From positions 1-64,000 of the forward strand of contig NZ_UWYY01000001.1 of NCBI RefSeq assembly GCF_900608595.1: DNA of 64,000 nt, in the 5' to 3' direction. Shown here piece by piece: positions 51,911 through 60,675 of the stretch. Source of the DNA: Promicromonospora panici. GTDB lineage: Bacteria; Actinomycetota; Actinomycetes; Actinomycetales; Cellulomonadaceae. The position numbers were made by a program, and so were the translations under genes. Below the pieces are notes generated by a model. The model saw only the letters and a program-made list of their open reading frames with translations. It did no database searches and was not told the DNA's origin. The first letter of the stretch is position 1. Every line of letters starts with the position of its first letter.

Positions 51911-54900
51911 TCACACCTCGAGCAGGCCGCGCTGGTGCGCGAGGCTCACCGCCTCGGCGCGTCCCGAGGCGCCGAGCTTGGCCAGCAGATTGGACACGTG
52001 CACGCTGACCGTCTTGGTCGAGATGAACAGCCGCTCACCGATCTGCCGGTTCGACAGGCCCTGCGCGACCAGACCGAGCACCTCCTCCTCGCGTTCGGTG
52101 AGCGTTGACGCCGTCGCGCGGCGTACTCCGGGCAGGTCGAGCCGGGCCCGCCGGGCCAGCGCACGGACGGCGTCGGCCAGGGGTCTCGCACCCATCCCCT
52201 CCGCCTCCGAGAGTGCCTCGGCCGCCTCGACCTCCGCCGCCTGCCGTTCGCCGGCGCCGAGCAGGGCCTCGGCCCAGCGGTAGCGCGAGCGGGCCACCTC
52301 GTAGCGGTAGCCGAAGTCGAACGCGTTCACCGTGTCCTGCCAGGTGGCGGCCGCCTCCCGCCACAGCGCGGCCGACGTCGGATCGCTGCTCTCGGCGCCT
52401 GTCGCTCCGTGTGCGTTCCCCACCACCGCGTGGAGACGGGCGTTCTCCGCGGCAGTTCGCTGCAGCCAGGCACGGCCCTCAGGCCCGAGCACGCCGCCGC
52501 GCGGGCGTCCTCGGTCAGCCGTCTCCCGAGCGATCGCGAGGAGCGAGTCGCCCCGGTCCAGCCGTTCGGCGGCTCGCGTCTCGACAGCCGTGGCCGCGGC
52601 CGAGCCCGGGGCACCGACGCGTCCGGCGGACCGGTCCGCCTCCGCGGCGTCGGCCAGCGCGGCGATCGCCAGCGCGGACAGCCAGATCCGGGCGAGGAAC
52701 AGCTCGGACCACACCTCGCCGAGGTGGCTGGTGATCCGCTCGGCCAGCGCCGCCGCGTCGTCGTACCGGCCGGCCCAGGTGAGGGCGTCGACGAGGCAGC
52801 CGCCGCCGAGGAGCGCGATCATGCCGTCGCTCTTCCAGTGGTCGAACAGGGCCTCGCCGCGGGCGATCACGTCGTCGTCGCCGCGGGCGACCGCCGCGTA
52901 CATCCGGCTCGCGTCCATCACCTGCTTGGACGTCGCGGGGACGCCGTCGGCCGAGCGCGGTGTCAGGTCGCCGCGGAAGTACAGCATGATCTCCTGCAGG
53001 ATCCGCAGGTTGACGGTGTACGTGCTCCACGCCAGGCCCAGCTCCTCGGCCCGGGCGAGCGCCTGCCCCACGCGCTGCTCGGCGGGGGCGAGGTCGCCCG
53101 CGTAGAAGCGGTTGGCCGCGGCGTTGTAGAGCGCCCGCATCTCGGTGAGCACGTCACCGGCGTCGGCGGCGGCGGTGCGGGCCTCGTCGAGGAGCGCCGC
53201 GGCCCGGTCGGGGTCGGCGACGTCGAGCACGGCGAGCGTGGACAGGGCGTCGGCGAGGGCGCCCGACTGCCCGGTCTCCCGTGCCTCCTCGATGGCGCAG
53301 GCGGCGTGCCCGCGGGCGTCGTCGTCCAGGTCGATGATCATCGTGACCCGGGCCAGCAGCGCGTTCGTCCAGATCCGGTCCGGGCTGCGCTCCGGCAGCA
53401 CGTCGAGCGCGGCGCGCAGGTCCGCCACGGCGGCCTCGAGCCGGCCTGGTATCTCGTCCCAGTCCGGCAGGTCGAGATACCGGTGCACGAGCACGTGCTG
53501 CAGGCCTGCCCGCCGCACGGGGTCGTCGACGCCGTCGACCGCGCGCCGTGTCAGCTTGACCGCGCGTTTCGGGTCACCCGCCCGCGCCGCCGCCTCGCCC
53601 GCCAGGAGCGCGACGGCGACCCGGTCACGGCCGGTCCGCTCCTCGGCGTCCGGCACCGACTCCCAGAGGGCCAGCACCTGCTCCCAGTGCCGCAGCTCCT
53701 CCTCCGGGGCGAGCAGCTCACGAGCCCGGAGCGCCGCGGCGCGGGAAGCGCTCAGCGCCGCGGGTAGATCGTGGCCCTCGAAGGCGTGGTGTGCACGTTC
53801 GGCGGCGCTGCCGATCGGCATGCCGTCGGGCCCGTCCTGCTCGATCACCGCGAGGTAGGCGCGGTGTACCGCGGACCGTTCACCCGGCAGGAGGTCGGCG
53901 TACAGTGCCTCGGCGAGCAGCGCGTGCCGGAACTCCAGGTGCGCGCCTGACACGACGAGGACCTGCGCGGTCACGGCCTCGCGCAGTGCGGCGTCGACGT
54001 CCAGCGCGCCCGACCGTGCGGCGGCGGCTCGGAGCAGCTCCTCACGGACCCGGCGTCCGGCGACCGACGCGATGCGCAGCACCTGCTGCACCTCGGGGTC
54101 CAGCCGTTCGAGCCGGGTACGCAGCACCTCGGTGAGCGTCCAGGGCAGGCTGGCCGAGTCCGGGCCCGCGTCCAGGAGCTCCTCCGCGAAGAATGCGTTG
54201 CCCTCCGACCGGTCCAGCACCTCGGCGAATCCCGCGGGCGCCAGCGGCCGGCCGGCCAGGGCAGTGGTGAACTCGCGCAGCTCGTCCTCGTTGAAGGGCT
54301 GCAGGTCTATCCGCTCGACGTGCTCCAGCCGGGACAGCTCGGCGAGCAGCGGGCGCAGCGGGTGGCGCCGGTCGACGTCGTCCGACCGGTAGGTCACCAC
54401 GATCAGTACGTTCTCGGAGCGGGCGCGGGCCGCGAGGAACCGCAGCACGTCGCGCGTCGACGCGTCGGCCCAGTGCGCGTCCTCGATCACCAGCACGAGC
54501 GGATGCTCGGGTGCACCGGAGAGCGCGAGACTGCGCCCGATGCCTTCGAAGAGCTGTAGCCGCTCGTCGTGCTCGGCGTCGCCGGTCCCGCCGGGCTCCA
54601 GGAGCCGCCACAGCGCCGGCCGCTCCGCCACCAGCTCGGCGACCCGCGCGGCGGCGTCCGGCCCTGCCGCACCGGCCTGCAGCTGGGTCAGCGCCTCCGT
54701 GAACGGCAGGTACGGGATGCCCACCTGCCCCAGGTCCACACAGTGCACGACGACGACGCTCGCCCTCGCCTGTTCGGCGGCCTGGGCGACATGGCTGATC
54801 AAACGCGTCTTGCCCACGCCGGCGTCGCCGCCCACGAGGACGAAGCCGGGACGGCCCGCCGAGGCGCGCCCCACTGCCAGCAGGAGGGAGGCAACCTGCT

Positions 54901-55009
54901 CCTGCCGGGAGACCAAGGGGATCGCCGTGGACCGTCGCACCTGCACATCGTGCCACCGGTCACTGACACTCCCCCCAGCCTTTTGCGTCCCGGCGCTCGT
55001 CCCGATCAT
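51911..55009 (-). CDS. Large ATP-binding LuxR-family regulator (LAL type)
   Basis: 1032 residues. An N-terminal AAA/STAND ATPase has Walker A GGDAGVGKTRL (60-70) and Walker B LVLVIEDAHWAD; a long helical TPR-like region (about 400-900) follows; the C-terminus is a LuxR helix-turn-helix (LTEREEEVLGLVAQGLSNRQIGERLFISTKTVSVHVSNLL, about 967-1006). These regulators act as ligand- and ATP-switched activators. ATG 55009 overlaps the stop of a small basic protein gene by ATGA, so the two are translationally coupled. Confidence 0.92.
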   Translation of the reverse strand: MIGTSAGTQKAGGSVSDRWHDVQVRRSTAIPLVSRQEQVASLLLAVGRASAGRPGFVLVGGDAGVGKTRLISHVAQAAEQARASVVVVHCVDLGQVGIPYLPFTEALTQLQAGAAGPDAAARVAELVAERPALWRLLEPGGTGDAEHDERLQLFEGIGRSLALSGAPEHPLVLVIEDAHWADASTRDVLRFLAARARSENVLIVVTYRSDDVDRRHPLRPLLAELSRLEHVERIDLQPFNEDELREFTTALAGRPLAPAGFAEVLDRSEGNAFFAEELLDAGPDSASLPWTLTEVLRTRLERLDPEVQQVLRIASVAGRRVREELLRAAAARSGALDVDAALREAVTAQVLVVSGAHLEFRHALLAEALYADLLPGERSAVHRAYLAVIEQDGPDGMPIGSAAERAHHAFEGHDLPAALSASRAAALRARELLAPEEELRHWEQVLALWESVPDAEERTGRDRVAVALLAGEAAARAGDPKRAVKLTRRAVDGVDDPVRRAGLQHVLVHRYLDLPDWDEIPGRLEAAVADLRAALDVLPERSPDRIWTNALLARVTMIIDLDDDARGHAACAIEEARETGQSGALADALSTLAVLDVADPDRAAALLDEARTAAADAGDVLTEMRALYNAAANRFYAGDLAPAEQRVGQALARAEELGLAWSTYTVNLRILQEIMLYFRGDLTPRSADGVPATSKQVMDASRMYAAVARGDDDVIARGEALFDHWKSDGMIALLGGGCLVDALTWAGRYDDAAALAERITSHLGEVWSELFLARIWLSALAIAALADAAEADRSAGRVGAPGSAAATAVETRAAERLDRGDSLLAIARETADRGRPRGGVLGPEGRAWLQRTAAENARLHAVVGNAHGATGAESSDPTSAALWREAAATWQDTVNAFDFGYRYEVARSRYRWAEALLGAGERQAAEVEAAEALSEAEGMGARPLADAVRALARRARLDLPGVRRATASTLTEREEEVLGLVAQGLSNRQIGERLFISTKTVSVHVSNLLAKLGASGRAEAVSLAHQRGLLEV

Positions 55010-55248
55010 GCGAACAGGCCGTGCCGAGGGCTGCTCGCCGGACGCATGCCCCCGATGCCCTTCCTGATCTGCTCGGTCCGGCTCGGCCGCTCGGAGTGCT
55101 TCTCCGGGGCCTTCTTCTGAGACTTCTCGTCACGAGAGGTGCGGTCCTTGCGGTCCGACCAGCTCGTCCGCTTGCCGCCCCAGGCCTTCTTGGCCTCGGT
55201 CTGGCGGTACTCGATCTCCGCGTCGAGCGCGGGTCCCCACAGCGACAT
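55006..55248 (-). CDS. Small basic protein coupled to the LAL regulator
   Basis: 80 residues, highly charged (MSLWGPALDAEIEYRQTEAK, then Lys/Arg/Ser-rich RTSWSDRKDRTSRDEKSQKK). A strong ribosome binding site (GGAGG, 5 nt from ATG 55248) and a 4-nt overlap with the LAL start support it. No family recognised. It could be a DNA-binding or disordered accessory of the regulator, or just a leader for coupled translation. Confidence 0.65.
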   Translation of the reverse strand: MSLWGPALDAEIEYRQTEAKKAWGGKRTSWSDRKDRTSRDEKSQKKAPEKHSERPSRTEQIRKGIGGMRPASSPRHGLFA

Positions 55249-55362
55249 GATTCCTCCGGATGTCCCCGGCGGGCCGTGTGCCCGTCCGGCTGATGAGGAA
55301 GACACTCGTCCTGAGGCGCGGGAGCCCGGATCGGGAGGTCGGGCAGTCCTGAGCGGCGGGGT

Positions 55363-55406
55363 ACCTCAGACCGGTGCCTCAGGGGGTGCCTGAGGTGGTC
55401 TGAGGT
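55363..55406. repeat. Nested hairpin of CTGAGGTGG units
   Basis: ACCTCAGACC pairs with GGTCTGAGGT, and inside it CCTCAGG pairs with CCTGAGG (55377-55383, 55389-55395). A further direct unit GCCTGAGGTG follows to 55417. Divergent gap, so not a simple terminator of convergent genes. Confidence 0.7.
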
Positions 55407-55464
55407 GGCCTGAGGTGCCGTGACGCACTCGCGTGTGGCGCCGCGACGGGCGGAATTCAGCCAG

Positions 55465-55493
55465 TTCACAGGCTCACTATTGCGATCTACGTC
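55465..55493 (+). promoter_or_regulatory. Candidate promoter of the hypothetical at 55545
   Basis: TTCACA, 17-nt spacer, TACGTC, in an AT-richer stretch 52 nt before the start codon. A palindrome ACTGGAACCAGT lies at 55507-55518. Confidence 0.4.
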
Positions 55494-55544
55494 ACAACGG
55501 ACGCACACTGGAACCAGTAGCGGACCCAATTCGGGGGTGGAATC

Positions 55545-56249
55545 GTGACCGGAACCGAAGCTGGAACGTACGACATCTTGCCCATGCTGGGTCGTGGGAA
55601 GCACCGCAACCCCAAGAAGGGCGCGTGCTTCATGGAGCTCGCTTCCTTCCTCGCAGGCGAGAAGTGGAGCGACCACCCCGCCTGTACGCACCCGCTGATC
55701 GCGATGCTGGCCCGCGCGGTGAACGACCTCACGGCAGACCACGCCCGCCCGCAGCTCGCGCCACTCATCCCGTCGGTCATCGGCCTGACCAGCACCGACC
55801 CGCGCTGGGACGTGCGCATCGCGCTGCGCGCCGCGCAGACGGCGCTGCCGGTCTCGCCCGCCGACCGGCAGCAGACGCTGGCCGTCGCGATCCTCGGCTC
55901 CGAGCGCATGCTCGACGTCCTGGAGGACCGCCCGGCGGGGACGCTCGCGCCGGAGAGCAAGGACGCGCTGGCGGCCGTGCCGAAGACGGCGGCCTGGGCC
56001 GAGCGGTTCTGCGCGGGCACCAGCGTGCGGCCCAAGCGCTTCGTGCGTGACGCCGCGCCGAGCGTCGTCTCCACAGCGGTGCAGGGCATCTCCGAGGCCT
56101 TTGTCCCCGACGTGGACGCGCGCCTCCGCAACCTGCTCGAAGCCACTATCGCCGACGCACGCCAGTGGGCCGGGAATGCGGACGACGATGCCCGCATGCT
56201 CGACCCGCTGGCGTGGGGACCGGTGGTGAAGGCGGCGCCGACCGCCTGA
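55545..56249 (+). CDS. Conserved hypothetical protein with an ELASFLAGE motif
   Basis: 234 residues, soluble, no signal peptide. The N-terminal block NPKKGACFMELASFLAGEKW followed by SDHPACTHPLIAMLARAVND looks conserved and contains two Cys; the remainder is mostly helical. I recall similar blocks in actinobacterial proteins of unknown function, but cannot name a family. GTG 55545 is preceded by GGGGGTGG. It ends 24 nt before a perfect terminator and is transcribed alone. Confidence 0.75.
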   Translation: MTGTEAGTYDILPMLGRGKHRNPKKGACFMELASFLAGEKWSDHPACTHPLIAMLARAVNDLTADHARPQLAPLIPSVIGLTSTDPRWDVRIALRAAQTALPVSPADRQQTLAVAILGSERMLDVLEDRPAGTLAPESKDALAAVPKTAAWAERFCAGTSVRPKRFVRDAAPSVVSTAVQGISEAFVPDVDARLRNLLEATIADARQWAGNADDDARMLDPLAWGPVVKAAPTA

Positions 56250-56272
56250 CACATCGACCGGACAAGGGAGAA

Positions 56273-56307
56273 CGGGTCGGGGCGCACCAGGGGGTCGCCC
56301 CGACCCG
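56273..56307 (+). terminator. Terminator of the hypothetical gene
   Basis: Perfect 12-bp stem CGGGTCGGGGCG / CGCCCCGACCCG with an 11-nt loop. Confidence 0.8.
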
Positions 56308-56340
56308 AACCATGTCCGGCGGGCTGAACCATGTCCGGCG
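56307..56340. repeat. Two direct 15-bp repeats before the DGPF gene
   Basis: GAACCATGTCCGGCG occurs at 56307-56321 and 56326-56340 (19-nt period), upstream of the ECF42-type promoter. Confidence 0.6.
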
Positions 56341-56367
56341 ACTCATGTCCCGCGAGTTCGGCGGACC

Positions 56368-56394
56368 TGTCGATCGAGCGCCGCCGAGATCGTC
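56368..56394 (+). promoter_or_regulatory. ECF42-type promoter
   Basis: TGTCGA (56368-56373), 17-nt spacer, CGTC (56391-56394), 39 nt before the DGPF gene start. ECF42 factors are reported to use TGTCGA in the -35 and CGA/TC in the -10 region. Autoregulation is the usual pattern. Confidence 0.6.
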
Positions 56395-56433
56395 ACCCCG
56401 GTGTCAGACAGACGCCGACCGGAGGACAGAACC

Positions 56434-56805
56434 ATGCGATACACCATCTTGCTGCACTACCCGGAGATGACGCCGGAGGACCTCGGCGAAGGTGGCTGGG
56501 AAGAGGGCGAGCGCGAGTTCGACGCCTACGCCACGGCGCTCGACCAGGCCGGGGTGCTCATCTCGGCCGAGGTGCTGCAGCCGTCGTCGTCCACCACGAC
56601 CGTGGCCGTACGCGACGGTGAGCTGCGCATCCAGGACGGTCCTTTCGCCGACACCAAGGAGCAGCTCGGCGGCACGTTCGTGCTCGACGTGCCGGACCTC
56701 GACGCCGCGCTCGCCTGGGCGCAGAAGGCGCCGTCGGTCCAGTGGGGCACCGTGGAGGTGCGCCCGTCGGCAACCCACTTCGAGAACGGCGCGTGGACGA
56801 GCTGA
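56434..56805 (+). CDS. YCII/DGPF-domain protein
   Basis: 123-residue ferredoxin-like fold protein. MRYTILLHY opens the domain, and the name-giving DGPF motif is intact (RIQDGPFADTKEQLGG). DGPF proteins are constant neighbours of ECF42 sigma factors; their reaction is unknown. Strong ribosome binding site GGAGGAC (56421-56427). The sigma factor gene starts inside its last codons. Confidence 0.93.
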   Translation: MRYTILLHYPEMTPEDLGEGGWEEGEREFDAYATALDQAGVLISAEVLQPSSSTTTVAVRDGELRIQDGPFADTKEQLGGTFVLDVPDLDAALAWAQKAPSVQWGTVEVRPSATHFENGAWTS

Positions 56806-58049
56806 CCGACCGCCAGGACGTGCGGGCTGCCGCCGAAGCGGCGGCCCGCACGTCGTACGGCCGCCTGCTGGCCCTGCTCGCGGCGCGCGACGGCGACATC
56901 GAGCGCGCCGAGGACGCCCTCGCCGAGGCCTTCGAGCGCGCCCTGCGGCACTGGCCCGACGACGGCGTACCGGACAACCCCGACGGCTGGCTCCTCACCG
57001 TGGCCCGCAACCGGCTGCGCGACCTGTACCGCTCCGCGGCCCAGCGCACCAGGGCCCCCGCCGACGAAGGGCCCGAGCCCGCGGTCCCGCCCGACGAGCC
57101 CGATCCCGACGCCATCGGGGACCGCCGGCTGGAGCTCATGTTCGTCTGCGCCCACCCCGCCATCGAGGCGGGCATCCGCACGCCACTCATGCTGCAGACC
57201 GTGCTCGGTGTCGAGGCGCGCGACATCGCCGCGGCGTTCGCCGTACCCGCACCCACGATGGCGCAGCGCCTGGTCCGCGCCAAGCGACGCATCCGCGACG
57301 CGCGCATCCCGTTCCGGGTCCCCGGCCGCGACGAGGTTCCCGACCGGCTGCCACCCGTGCTGGAGGCCGTGTACGGCGCCTACGCGATCGACTGGCGCGG
57401 CGCAGCGCCGGAGGTGCGCGGGTCGCTCACCGGCGACGCGCTCACCCTCGCCCTGCTGCTGGCACGCCTGCTCCCGGAGCCCGAGGTGCTCGGGCTGGTC
57501 GCACTGCTGTGCTTCTCCGTGGCGCGCGCGGACGCGCGCGAGGTCGACGGCGCCTTCGTGCCCCTCGACGAGCAGGACGCCGCCCGCTGGGACGCGGCGC
57601 TCATCGAGCGCGGCGAGGCGTTGCTCCGGCGCGCCCTCACGGGCCCCGACGGCCGGCCCGCCGGGCTGCCCGGCCGGTTCCGCCTCGAGGCGGCGGTCCA
57701 GTCCGTGCACTGCGCGCGGGCACGGACCGGGCGCACCGACTGGCCCGCGCTGCTCACCCTGCACCAGGCACTGCTGCGCGTCGCCCCGACTCTCGGCGGG
57801 CGGGTGGCACTCGCGGCGGTGCTCGCCCGGGCCGAGAGCCCGGAGGCAGGGCTCGCCGAGCTGGACGAGGTGGCAGCGTCCGATCCCGCATCGAGCCGGT
57901 TCCAGCCCTTGTGGGCGACCCGAGCGCACCTCCTGGCCGAGGTCGGCGACGTCGACGCAGCCCGCGCCGCCTACGACAAGGCGCGGTCGCTCACCACCGA
58001 CCCGGCGCTGCGGGCCTTCCTGACGGACCGAGCTGCCGCGACCGGATGA
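56793..58049 (+). CDS. ECF42-type sigma factor with TPR-like C-terminal extension
   Basis: 418 residues. Sigma region 2 (ARDGDIERAEDALAEAFERALRHWP, then PDGWLLTVARNRLRDLYR) and a reduced region 4 (DIAAAFAVPAPTMAQRLVRAKRRIR) are followed by about 220 residues of helical repeats, the hallmark of ECF42. The extension replaces an anti-sigma as the control element in this group. GTG 56793 overlaps the DGPF stop by 13 nt, so the two are translated together. Confidence 0.92.
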   Translation: MDELTDRQDVRAAAEAAARTSYGRLLALLAARDGDIERAEDALAEAFERALRHWPDDGVPDNPDGWLLTVARNRLRDLYRSAAQRTRAPADEGPEPAVPPDEPDPDAIGDRRLELMFVCAHPAIEAGIRTPLMLQTVLGVEARDIAAAFAVPAPTMAQRLVRAKRRIRDARIPFRVPGRDEVPDRLPPVLEAVYGAYAIDWRGAAPEVRGSLTGDALTLALLLARLLPEPEVLGLVALLCFSVARADAREVDGAFVPLDEQDAARWDAALIERGEALLRRALTGPDGRPAGLPGRFRLEAAVQSVHCARARTGRTDWPALLTLHQALLRVAPTLGGRVALAAVLARAESPEAGLAELDEVAASDPASSRFQPLWATRAHLLAEVGDVDAARAAYDKARSLTTDPALRAFLTDRAAATG

Positions 58050-58183
58050 CCCGCGACCGGGTGGACATTTTCGCCGCGGTCACGAATCGCGGTTCCGGGC
58101 CTCCCTCACAACGAAACATGGTCCCGGTACGTCCTGCCCAGTAGAGGGCGGCCACCAGAGGGGCCAGGGAACGGGGATCGACC

Positions 58184-58369
58184 ATGACGACCAGCACAGC
58201 AGTGATCACCGGCGGCGACGTCGCCGCGATCGAGCGGGACCTGCGGCGCATGGAGCTGCTCAACCGGCGCGAGCACCGGATTCGTGCCGCCGGCCGGGCG
58301 GTCCCCACGATCTCGTACCTCAAGCTCGCCACGCGCCCTCGGGACCGCTGGCGGTATCCCGACGCCTGA
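58184..58369 (+). CDS. Small hypothetical protein
   Basis: 61 residues (MTTSTAVITGGDVAAIERDL..., ending DRWRYPDA). Codon use is strongly GC3-biased like its neighbours, and a strong terminator follows 8 nt after the stop, both of which argue that it is real. The site upstream (GGGAACGGGG) is weak. No family recognised; an amphipathic helix with many Arg is predicted in the middle. Confidence 0.5.
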   Translation: MTTSTAVITGGDVAAIERDLRRMELLNRREHRIRAAGRAVPTISYLKLATRPRDRWRYPDA

Positions 58370-58377
58370 CGTCGGAC

Positions 58378-58424
58378 GGGCGGGGCCGCAGATCCAGGGG
58401 GTTCGGCGGCTCCGCCCTTTTCTT
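58378..58424 (+). terminator. Rho-independent terminator
   Basis: GGGCGGGGCCGC / GCGGCTCCGCCC stem followed by TTTTCTT, the only hairpin here with a good T-tract. Confidence 0.8.
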
Positions 58425-58483
58425 CACCTGGACCCGCCCCATTTCACCCAGGAGATAACACGTGCCGATCATGACCCGGCCCC

Positions 58484-58489
58484 TAGGCT
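58484..58489 (+). promoter_or_regulatory. -10 TAGGCT for the penicillin-binding protein gene
   Basis: 7-nt spacer to ATG 58497. Confidence 0.55.
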
Positions 58490-58496
58490 CCTGGGC

Positions 58497-60566
58497 ATGA
58501 GCGGATACCCGTCACCTCACCCGTCAACGGATGGTCATGCGCCGGTCCCGCCACCACCAGGTGGGTACGCCCAGATTCCGCCCGTGGGCGGGCCGCCGCC
58601 CGTTGCCCCGACCCCGCGGCGCCGGGGCCGTGTGGCCCTGATCGTCGCCGCCGTGGTGGTGTTGCTGGCGGCAGCCGGCGTCGGGCTGTGGTTCCTGCTC
58701 CGCCCGCCGCCGATTCCCGACCCCGAGCCCGCCGCCGAGGAGCTCGCGGCAGCGCTCCAGGCGGGCACGCCGGCGGACTTCCCACTCGTCATGGGTACGT
58801 CGGCTTCGCCGGACGAGCAGTACACCCAGGTGTTCGAGCAGCTCCTGGCCGCCGTCGGCGAGGACGGCGGGACCGTCACGGTCAAGAGCGTCACGCCCGT
58901 CGAGGAGGGCGACGACGGCACGGCTACCGCGACCGCGACGTTCGCCTGGACCTGGCCCGTCGCGACGAAGACCGCCTGGGAGTACGAGACCGTCGCGCAG
59001 CTCACCTATCCCGGTGCGACCGACGGTGAGGCCGGGACCTGGCAGGCCGAATGGAACACCGGCGTGATGGTGCCGGGCCTGGAGCCGGGTGAGCGGCTCG
59101 CCGTCGAGCGCACCGAGCCGGCGCGCGGCGAGATCGTCACGACGAGCGGCGACACGATCGTGGGCATGACCCCCGTGCACCGCGTGGGCATCGACAAGAC
59201 CCGCCCGGGCTGGGACACCGCCACGGCCAAGCTCGGGAACGTGCTGGGCTTCGACCAGGCGACCACCGACGACATCGCCGCGCAGGTCCAGGCCGCAGGT
59301 GACAAGGCGTTCATCGAGGTCATCACGATCCGCGAGAACGACCCGGAGTACGACTTCGACGCGGCCATGGCGATCGACGGCGTCGTCGGGATCCCGGATG
59401 AGCTGCCGCTCGCACCGAACCGCGACTTCGCGCGGGCCGTGCTCGGTTCGGTCGGCGACGCGACCGAGGAGATCATCAAGGAGTCCAAGGGCACGATCAA
59501 GGCGGGCGACAGGGTCGGCGTCTCGGGCCTGCAGGCCGCCTACGACGAGCAGCTGCGCGGCGTCCCCGGCCTGGCGGTGACCATCGAGCCGGTCGAGGGC
59601 GGCGGCGAGGGCCGCGAGGCATTCACCATCGAGAAGAAGGACGGCGAGCCGCTGACGATCTCGCTGGACCCGGCGACGCAGCTCCGCGCCGAGGCTGCGC
59701 TGGCCGACATCACCGACCTGGCCAGCGCGATCGTCGCGATCAAGCCGTCCACCGGCCAGGTGCTCGCGGCGGCGTCAGGTCCCGGGTCCGAGGGGTACAA
59801 CACGGCGACGCTGGGCCAGTACCCGCCGGGCTCCACGTTCAAGATCGCCACGTCGCTCGCGATGCTGCGCGCCGGGACCACCCCGGACTCCACGCTGCCC
59901 TGCACCGACACGATCAACGTCGAGGGCCGCGAGTTCCGGAACGTGCCCGGGTATCCGGCGTCCGCGCTGGGCGACGCCGTGCCGTTCCGGACCGTGTTCG
60001 CGAACTCGTGCAACACCGCGTTCATCGCCCAGCACCAGGCGATCACGCAGCAGCAGCTGCACGACGCCGCCGCGTCGCTCGGCCTGGGCGTCGAGGCCGA
60101 GGGCTTCGGCGCGGCAGGCACGATGGGCGACGTGCCCGCGGACGCGTCGGGCACGGAGCACGCGGCGTCGATGATCGGGCAGGGTCAGGTGCTGGCCACG
60201 CCGCTGGCGATGGCCACGGTCGCGGCCAGCGTCTCAGCGGGCCACACCGTCTCGCCGTGGATGGTGAAGCCGTCGGACGAGGAGGCGGCCGAGGCGCCGT
60301 CGGGAAACCTGACCGCCGACGAGGCGGCGACGCTGCGCGACCTGATGGGCGGGGTGGTGCAGGACGGCTCGGCCCAGGTGCTGCGGGACGTGCCCGGGAT
60401 CGTCGGGGCGAAGACCGGTACCGCCCAGTTCGGTGACGGGACCAAGGCCCACGTCTGGACGGTCGCGATGGCGAACGACCTGGCGGCAGTCGTGTTCATC
60501 GAGGAGGGCGAGCTCGCGTCGACGGACGCAGCCCCGGTGATGCACGAGTTCCTCACGGGCAACTGA
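58497..60566 (+). CDS. MecA-like class B penicillin-binding protein (NTF2-like N-domain)
   Basis: 689 residues. A Pro-rich cytoplasmic tail and one membrane helix (45-68) lead to an NTF2-like domain (about 75-185), a dimerisation domain and a transpeptidase domain. Catalytic motifs are complete: STFK (Ser446, Lys449), SCN (Ser504) and KTGT (Lys639). The NTF2-MecA_N architecture is shared with staphylococcal PBP2a and actinobacterial low-affinity PBPs; antibiotic affinity cannot be inferred. No lipobox. Leaderless-type start. Its stop abuts family B repeat copy 2. Confidence 0.92.
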   Translation: MSGYPSPHPSTDGHAPVPPPPGGYAQIPPVGGPPPVAPTPRRRGRVALIVAAVVVLLAAAGVGLWFLLRPPPIPDPEPAAEELAAALQAGTPADFPLVMGTSASPDEQYTQVFEQLLAAVGEDGGTVTVKSVTPVEEGDDGTATATATFAWTWPVATKTAWEYETVAQLTYPGATDGEAGTWQAEWNTGVMVPGLEPGERLAVERTEPARGEIVTTSGDTIVGMTPVHRVGIDKTRPGWDTATAKLGNVLGFDQATTDDIAAQVQAAGDKAFIEVITIRENDPEYDFDAAMAIDGVVGIPDELPLAPNRDFARAVLGSVGDATEEIIKESKGTIKAGDRVGVSGLQAAYDEQLRGVPGLAVTIEPVEGGGEGREAFTIEKKDGEPLTISLDPATQLRAEAALADITDLASAIVAIKPSTGQVLAAASGPGSEGYNTATLGQYPPGSTFKIATSLAMLRAGTTPDSTLPCTDTINVEGREFRNVPGYPASALGDAVPFRTVFANSCNTAFIAQHQAITQQQLHDAAASLGLGVEAEGFGAAGTMGDVPADASGTEHAASMIGQGQVLATPLAMATVAASVSAGHTVSPWMVKPSDEEAAEAPSGNLTADEAATLRDLMGGVVQDGSAQVLRDVPGIVGAKTGTAQFGDGTKAHVWTVAMANDLAAVVFIEEGELASTDAAPVMHEFLTGN

Positions 60567-60573
60567 CCCACCC

Positions 60574-60664
60574 CGCCGAGGTAGAACTCTGGCGAGGTAG
60601 AACTCTGGCGAGGTAGAACCGAAGCTCGGCTGCGGTTCTACCTCGCCCTGGTTCTACCTCGGCG
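60574..60664. repeat. Dispersed palindrome family B, copy 2
   Basis: Three left units of 16 bp (60577-60624) and two inverted right units (60630-60661), with the same outer arms as copy 1 and the same TGACCCACCC junction at the upstream stop codon. Confidence 0.9.
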
Positions 60665-60675
60665 TGAGGGGAGCG

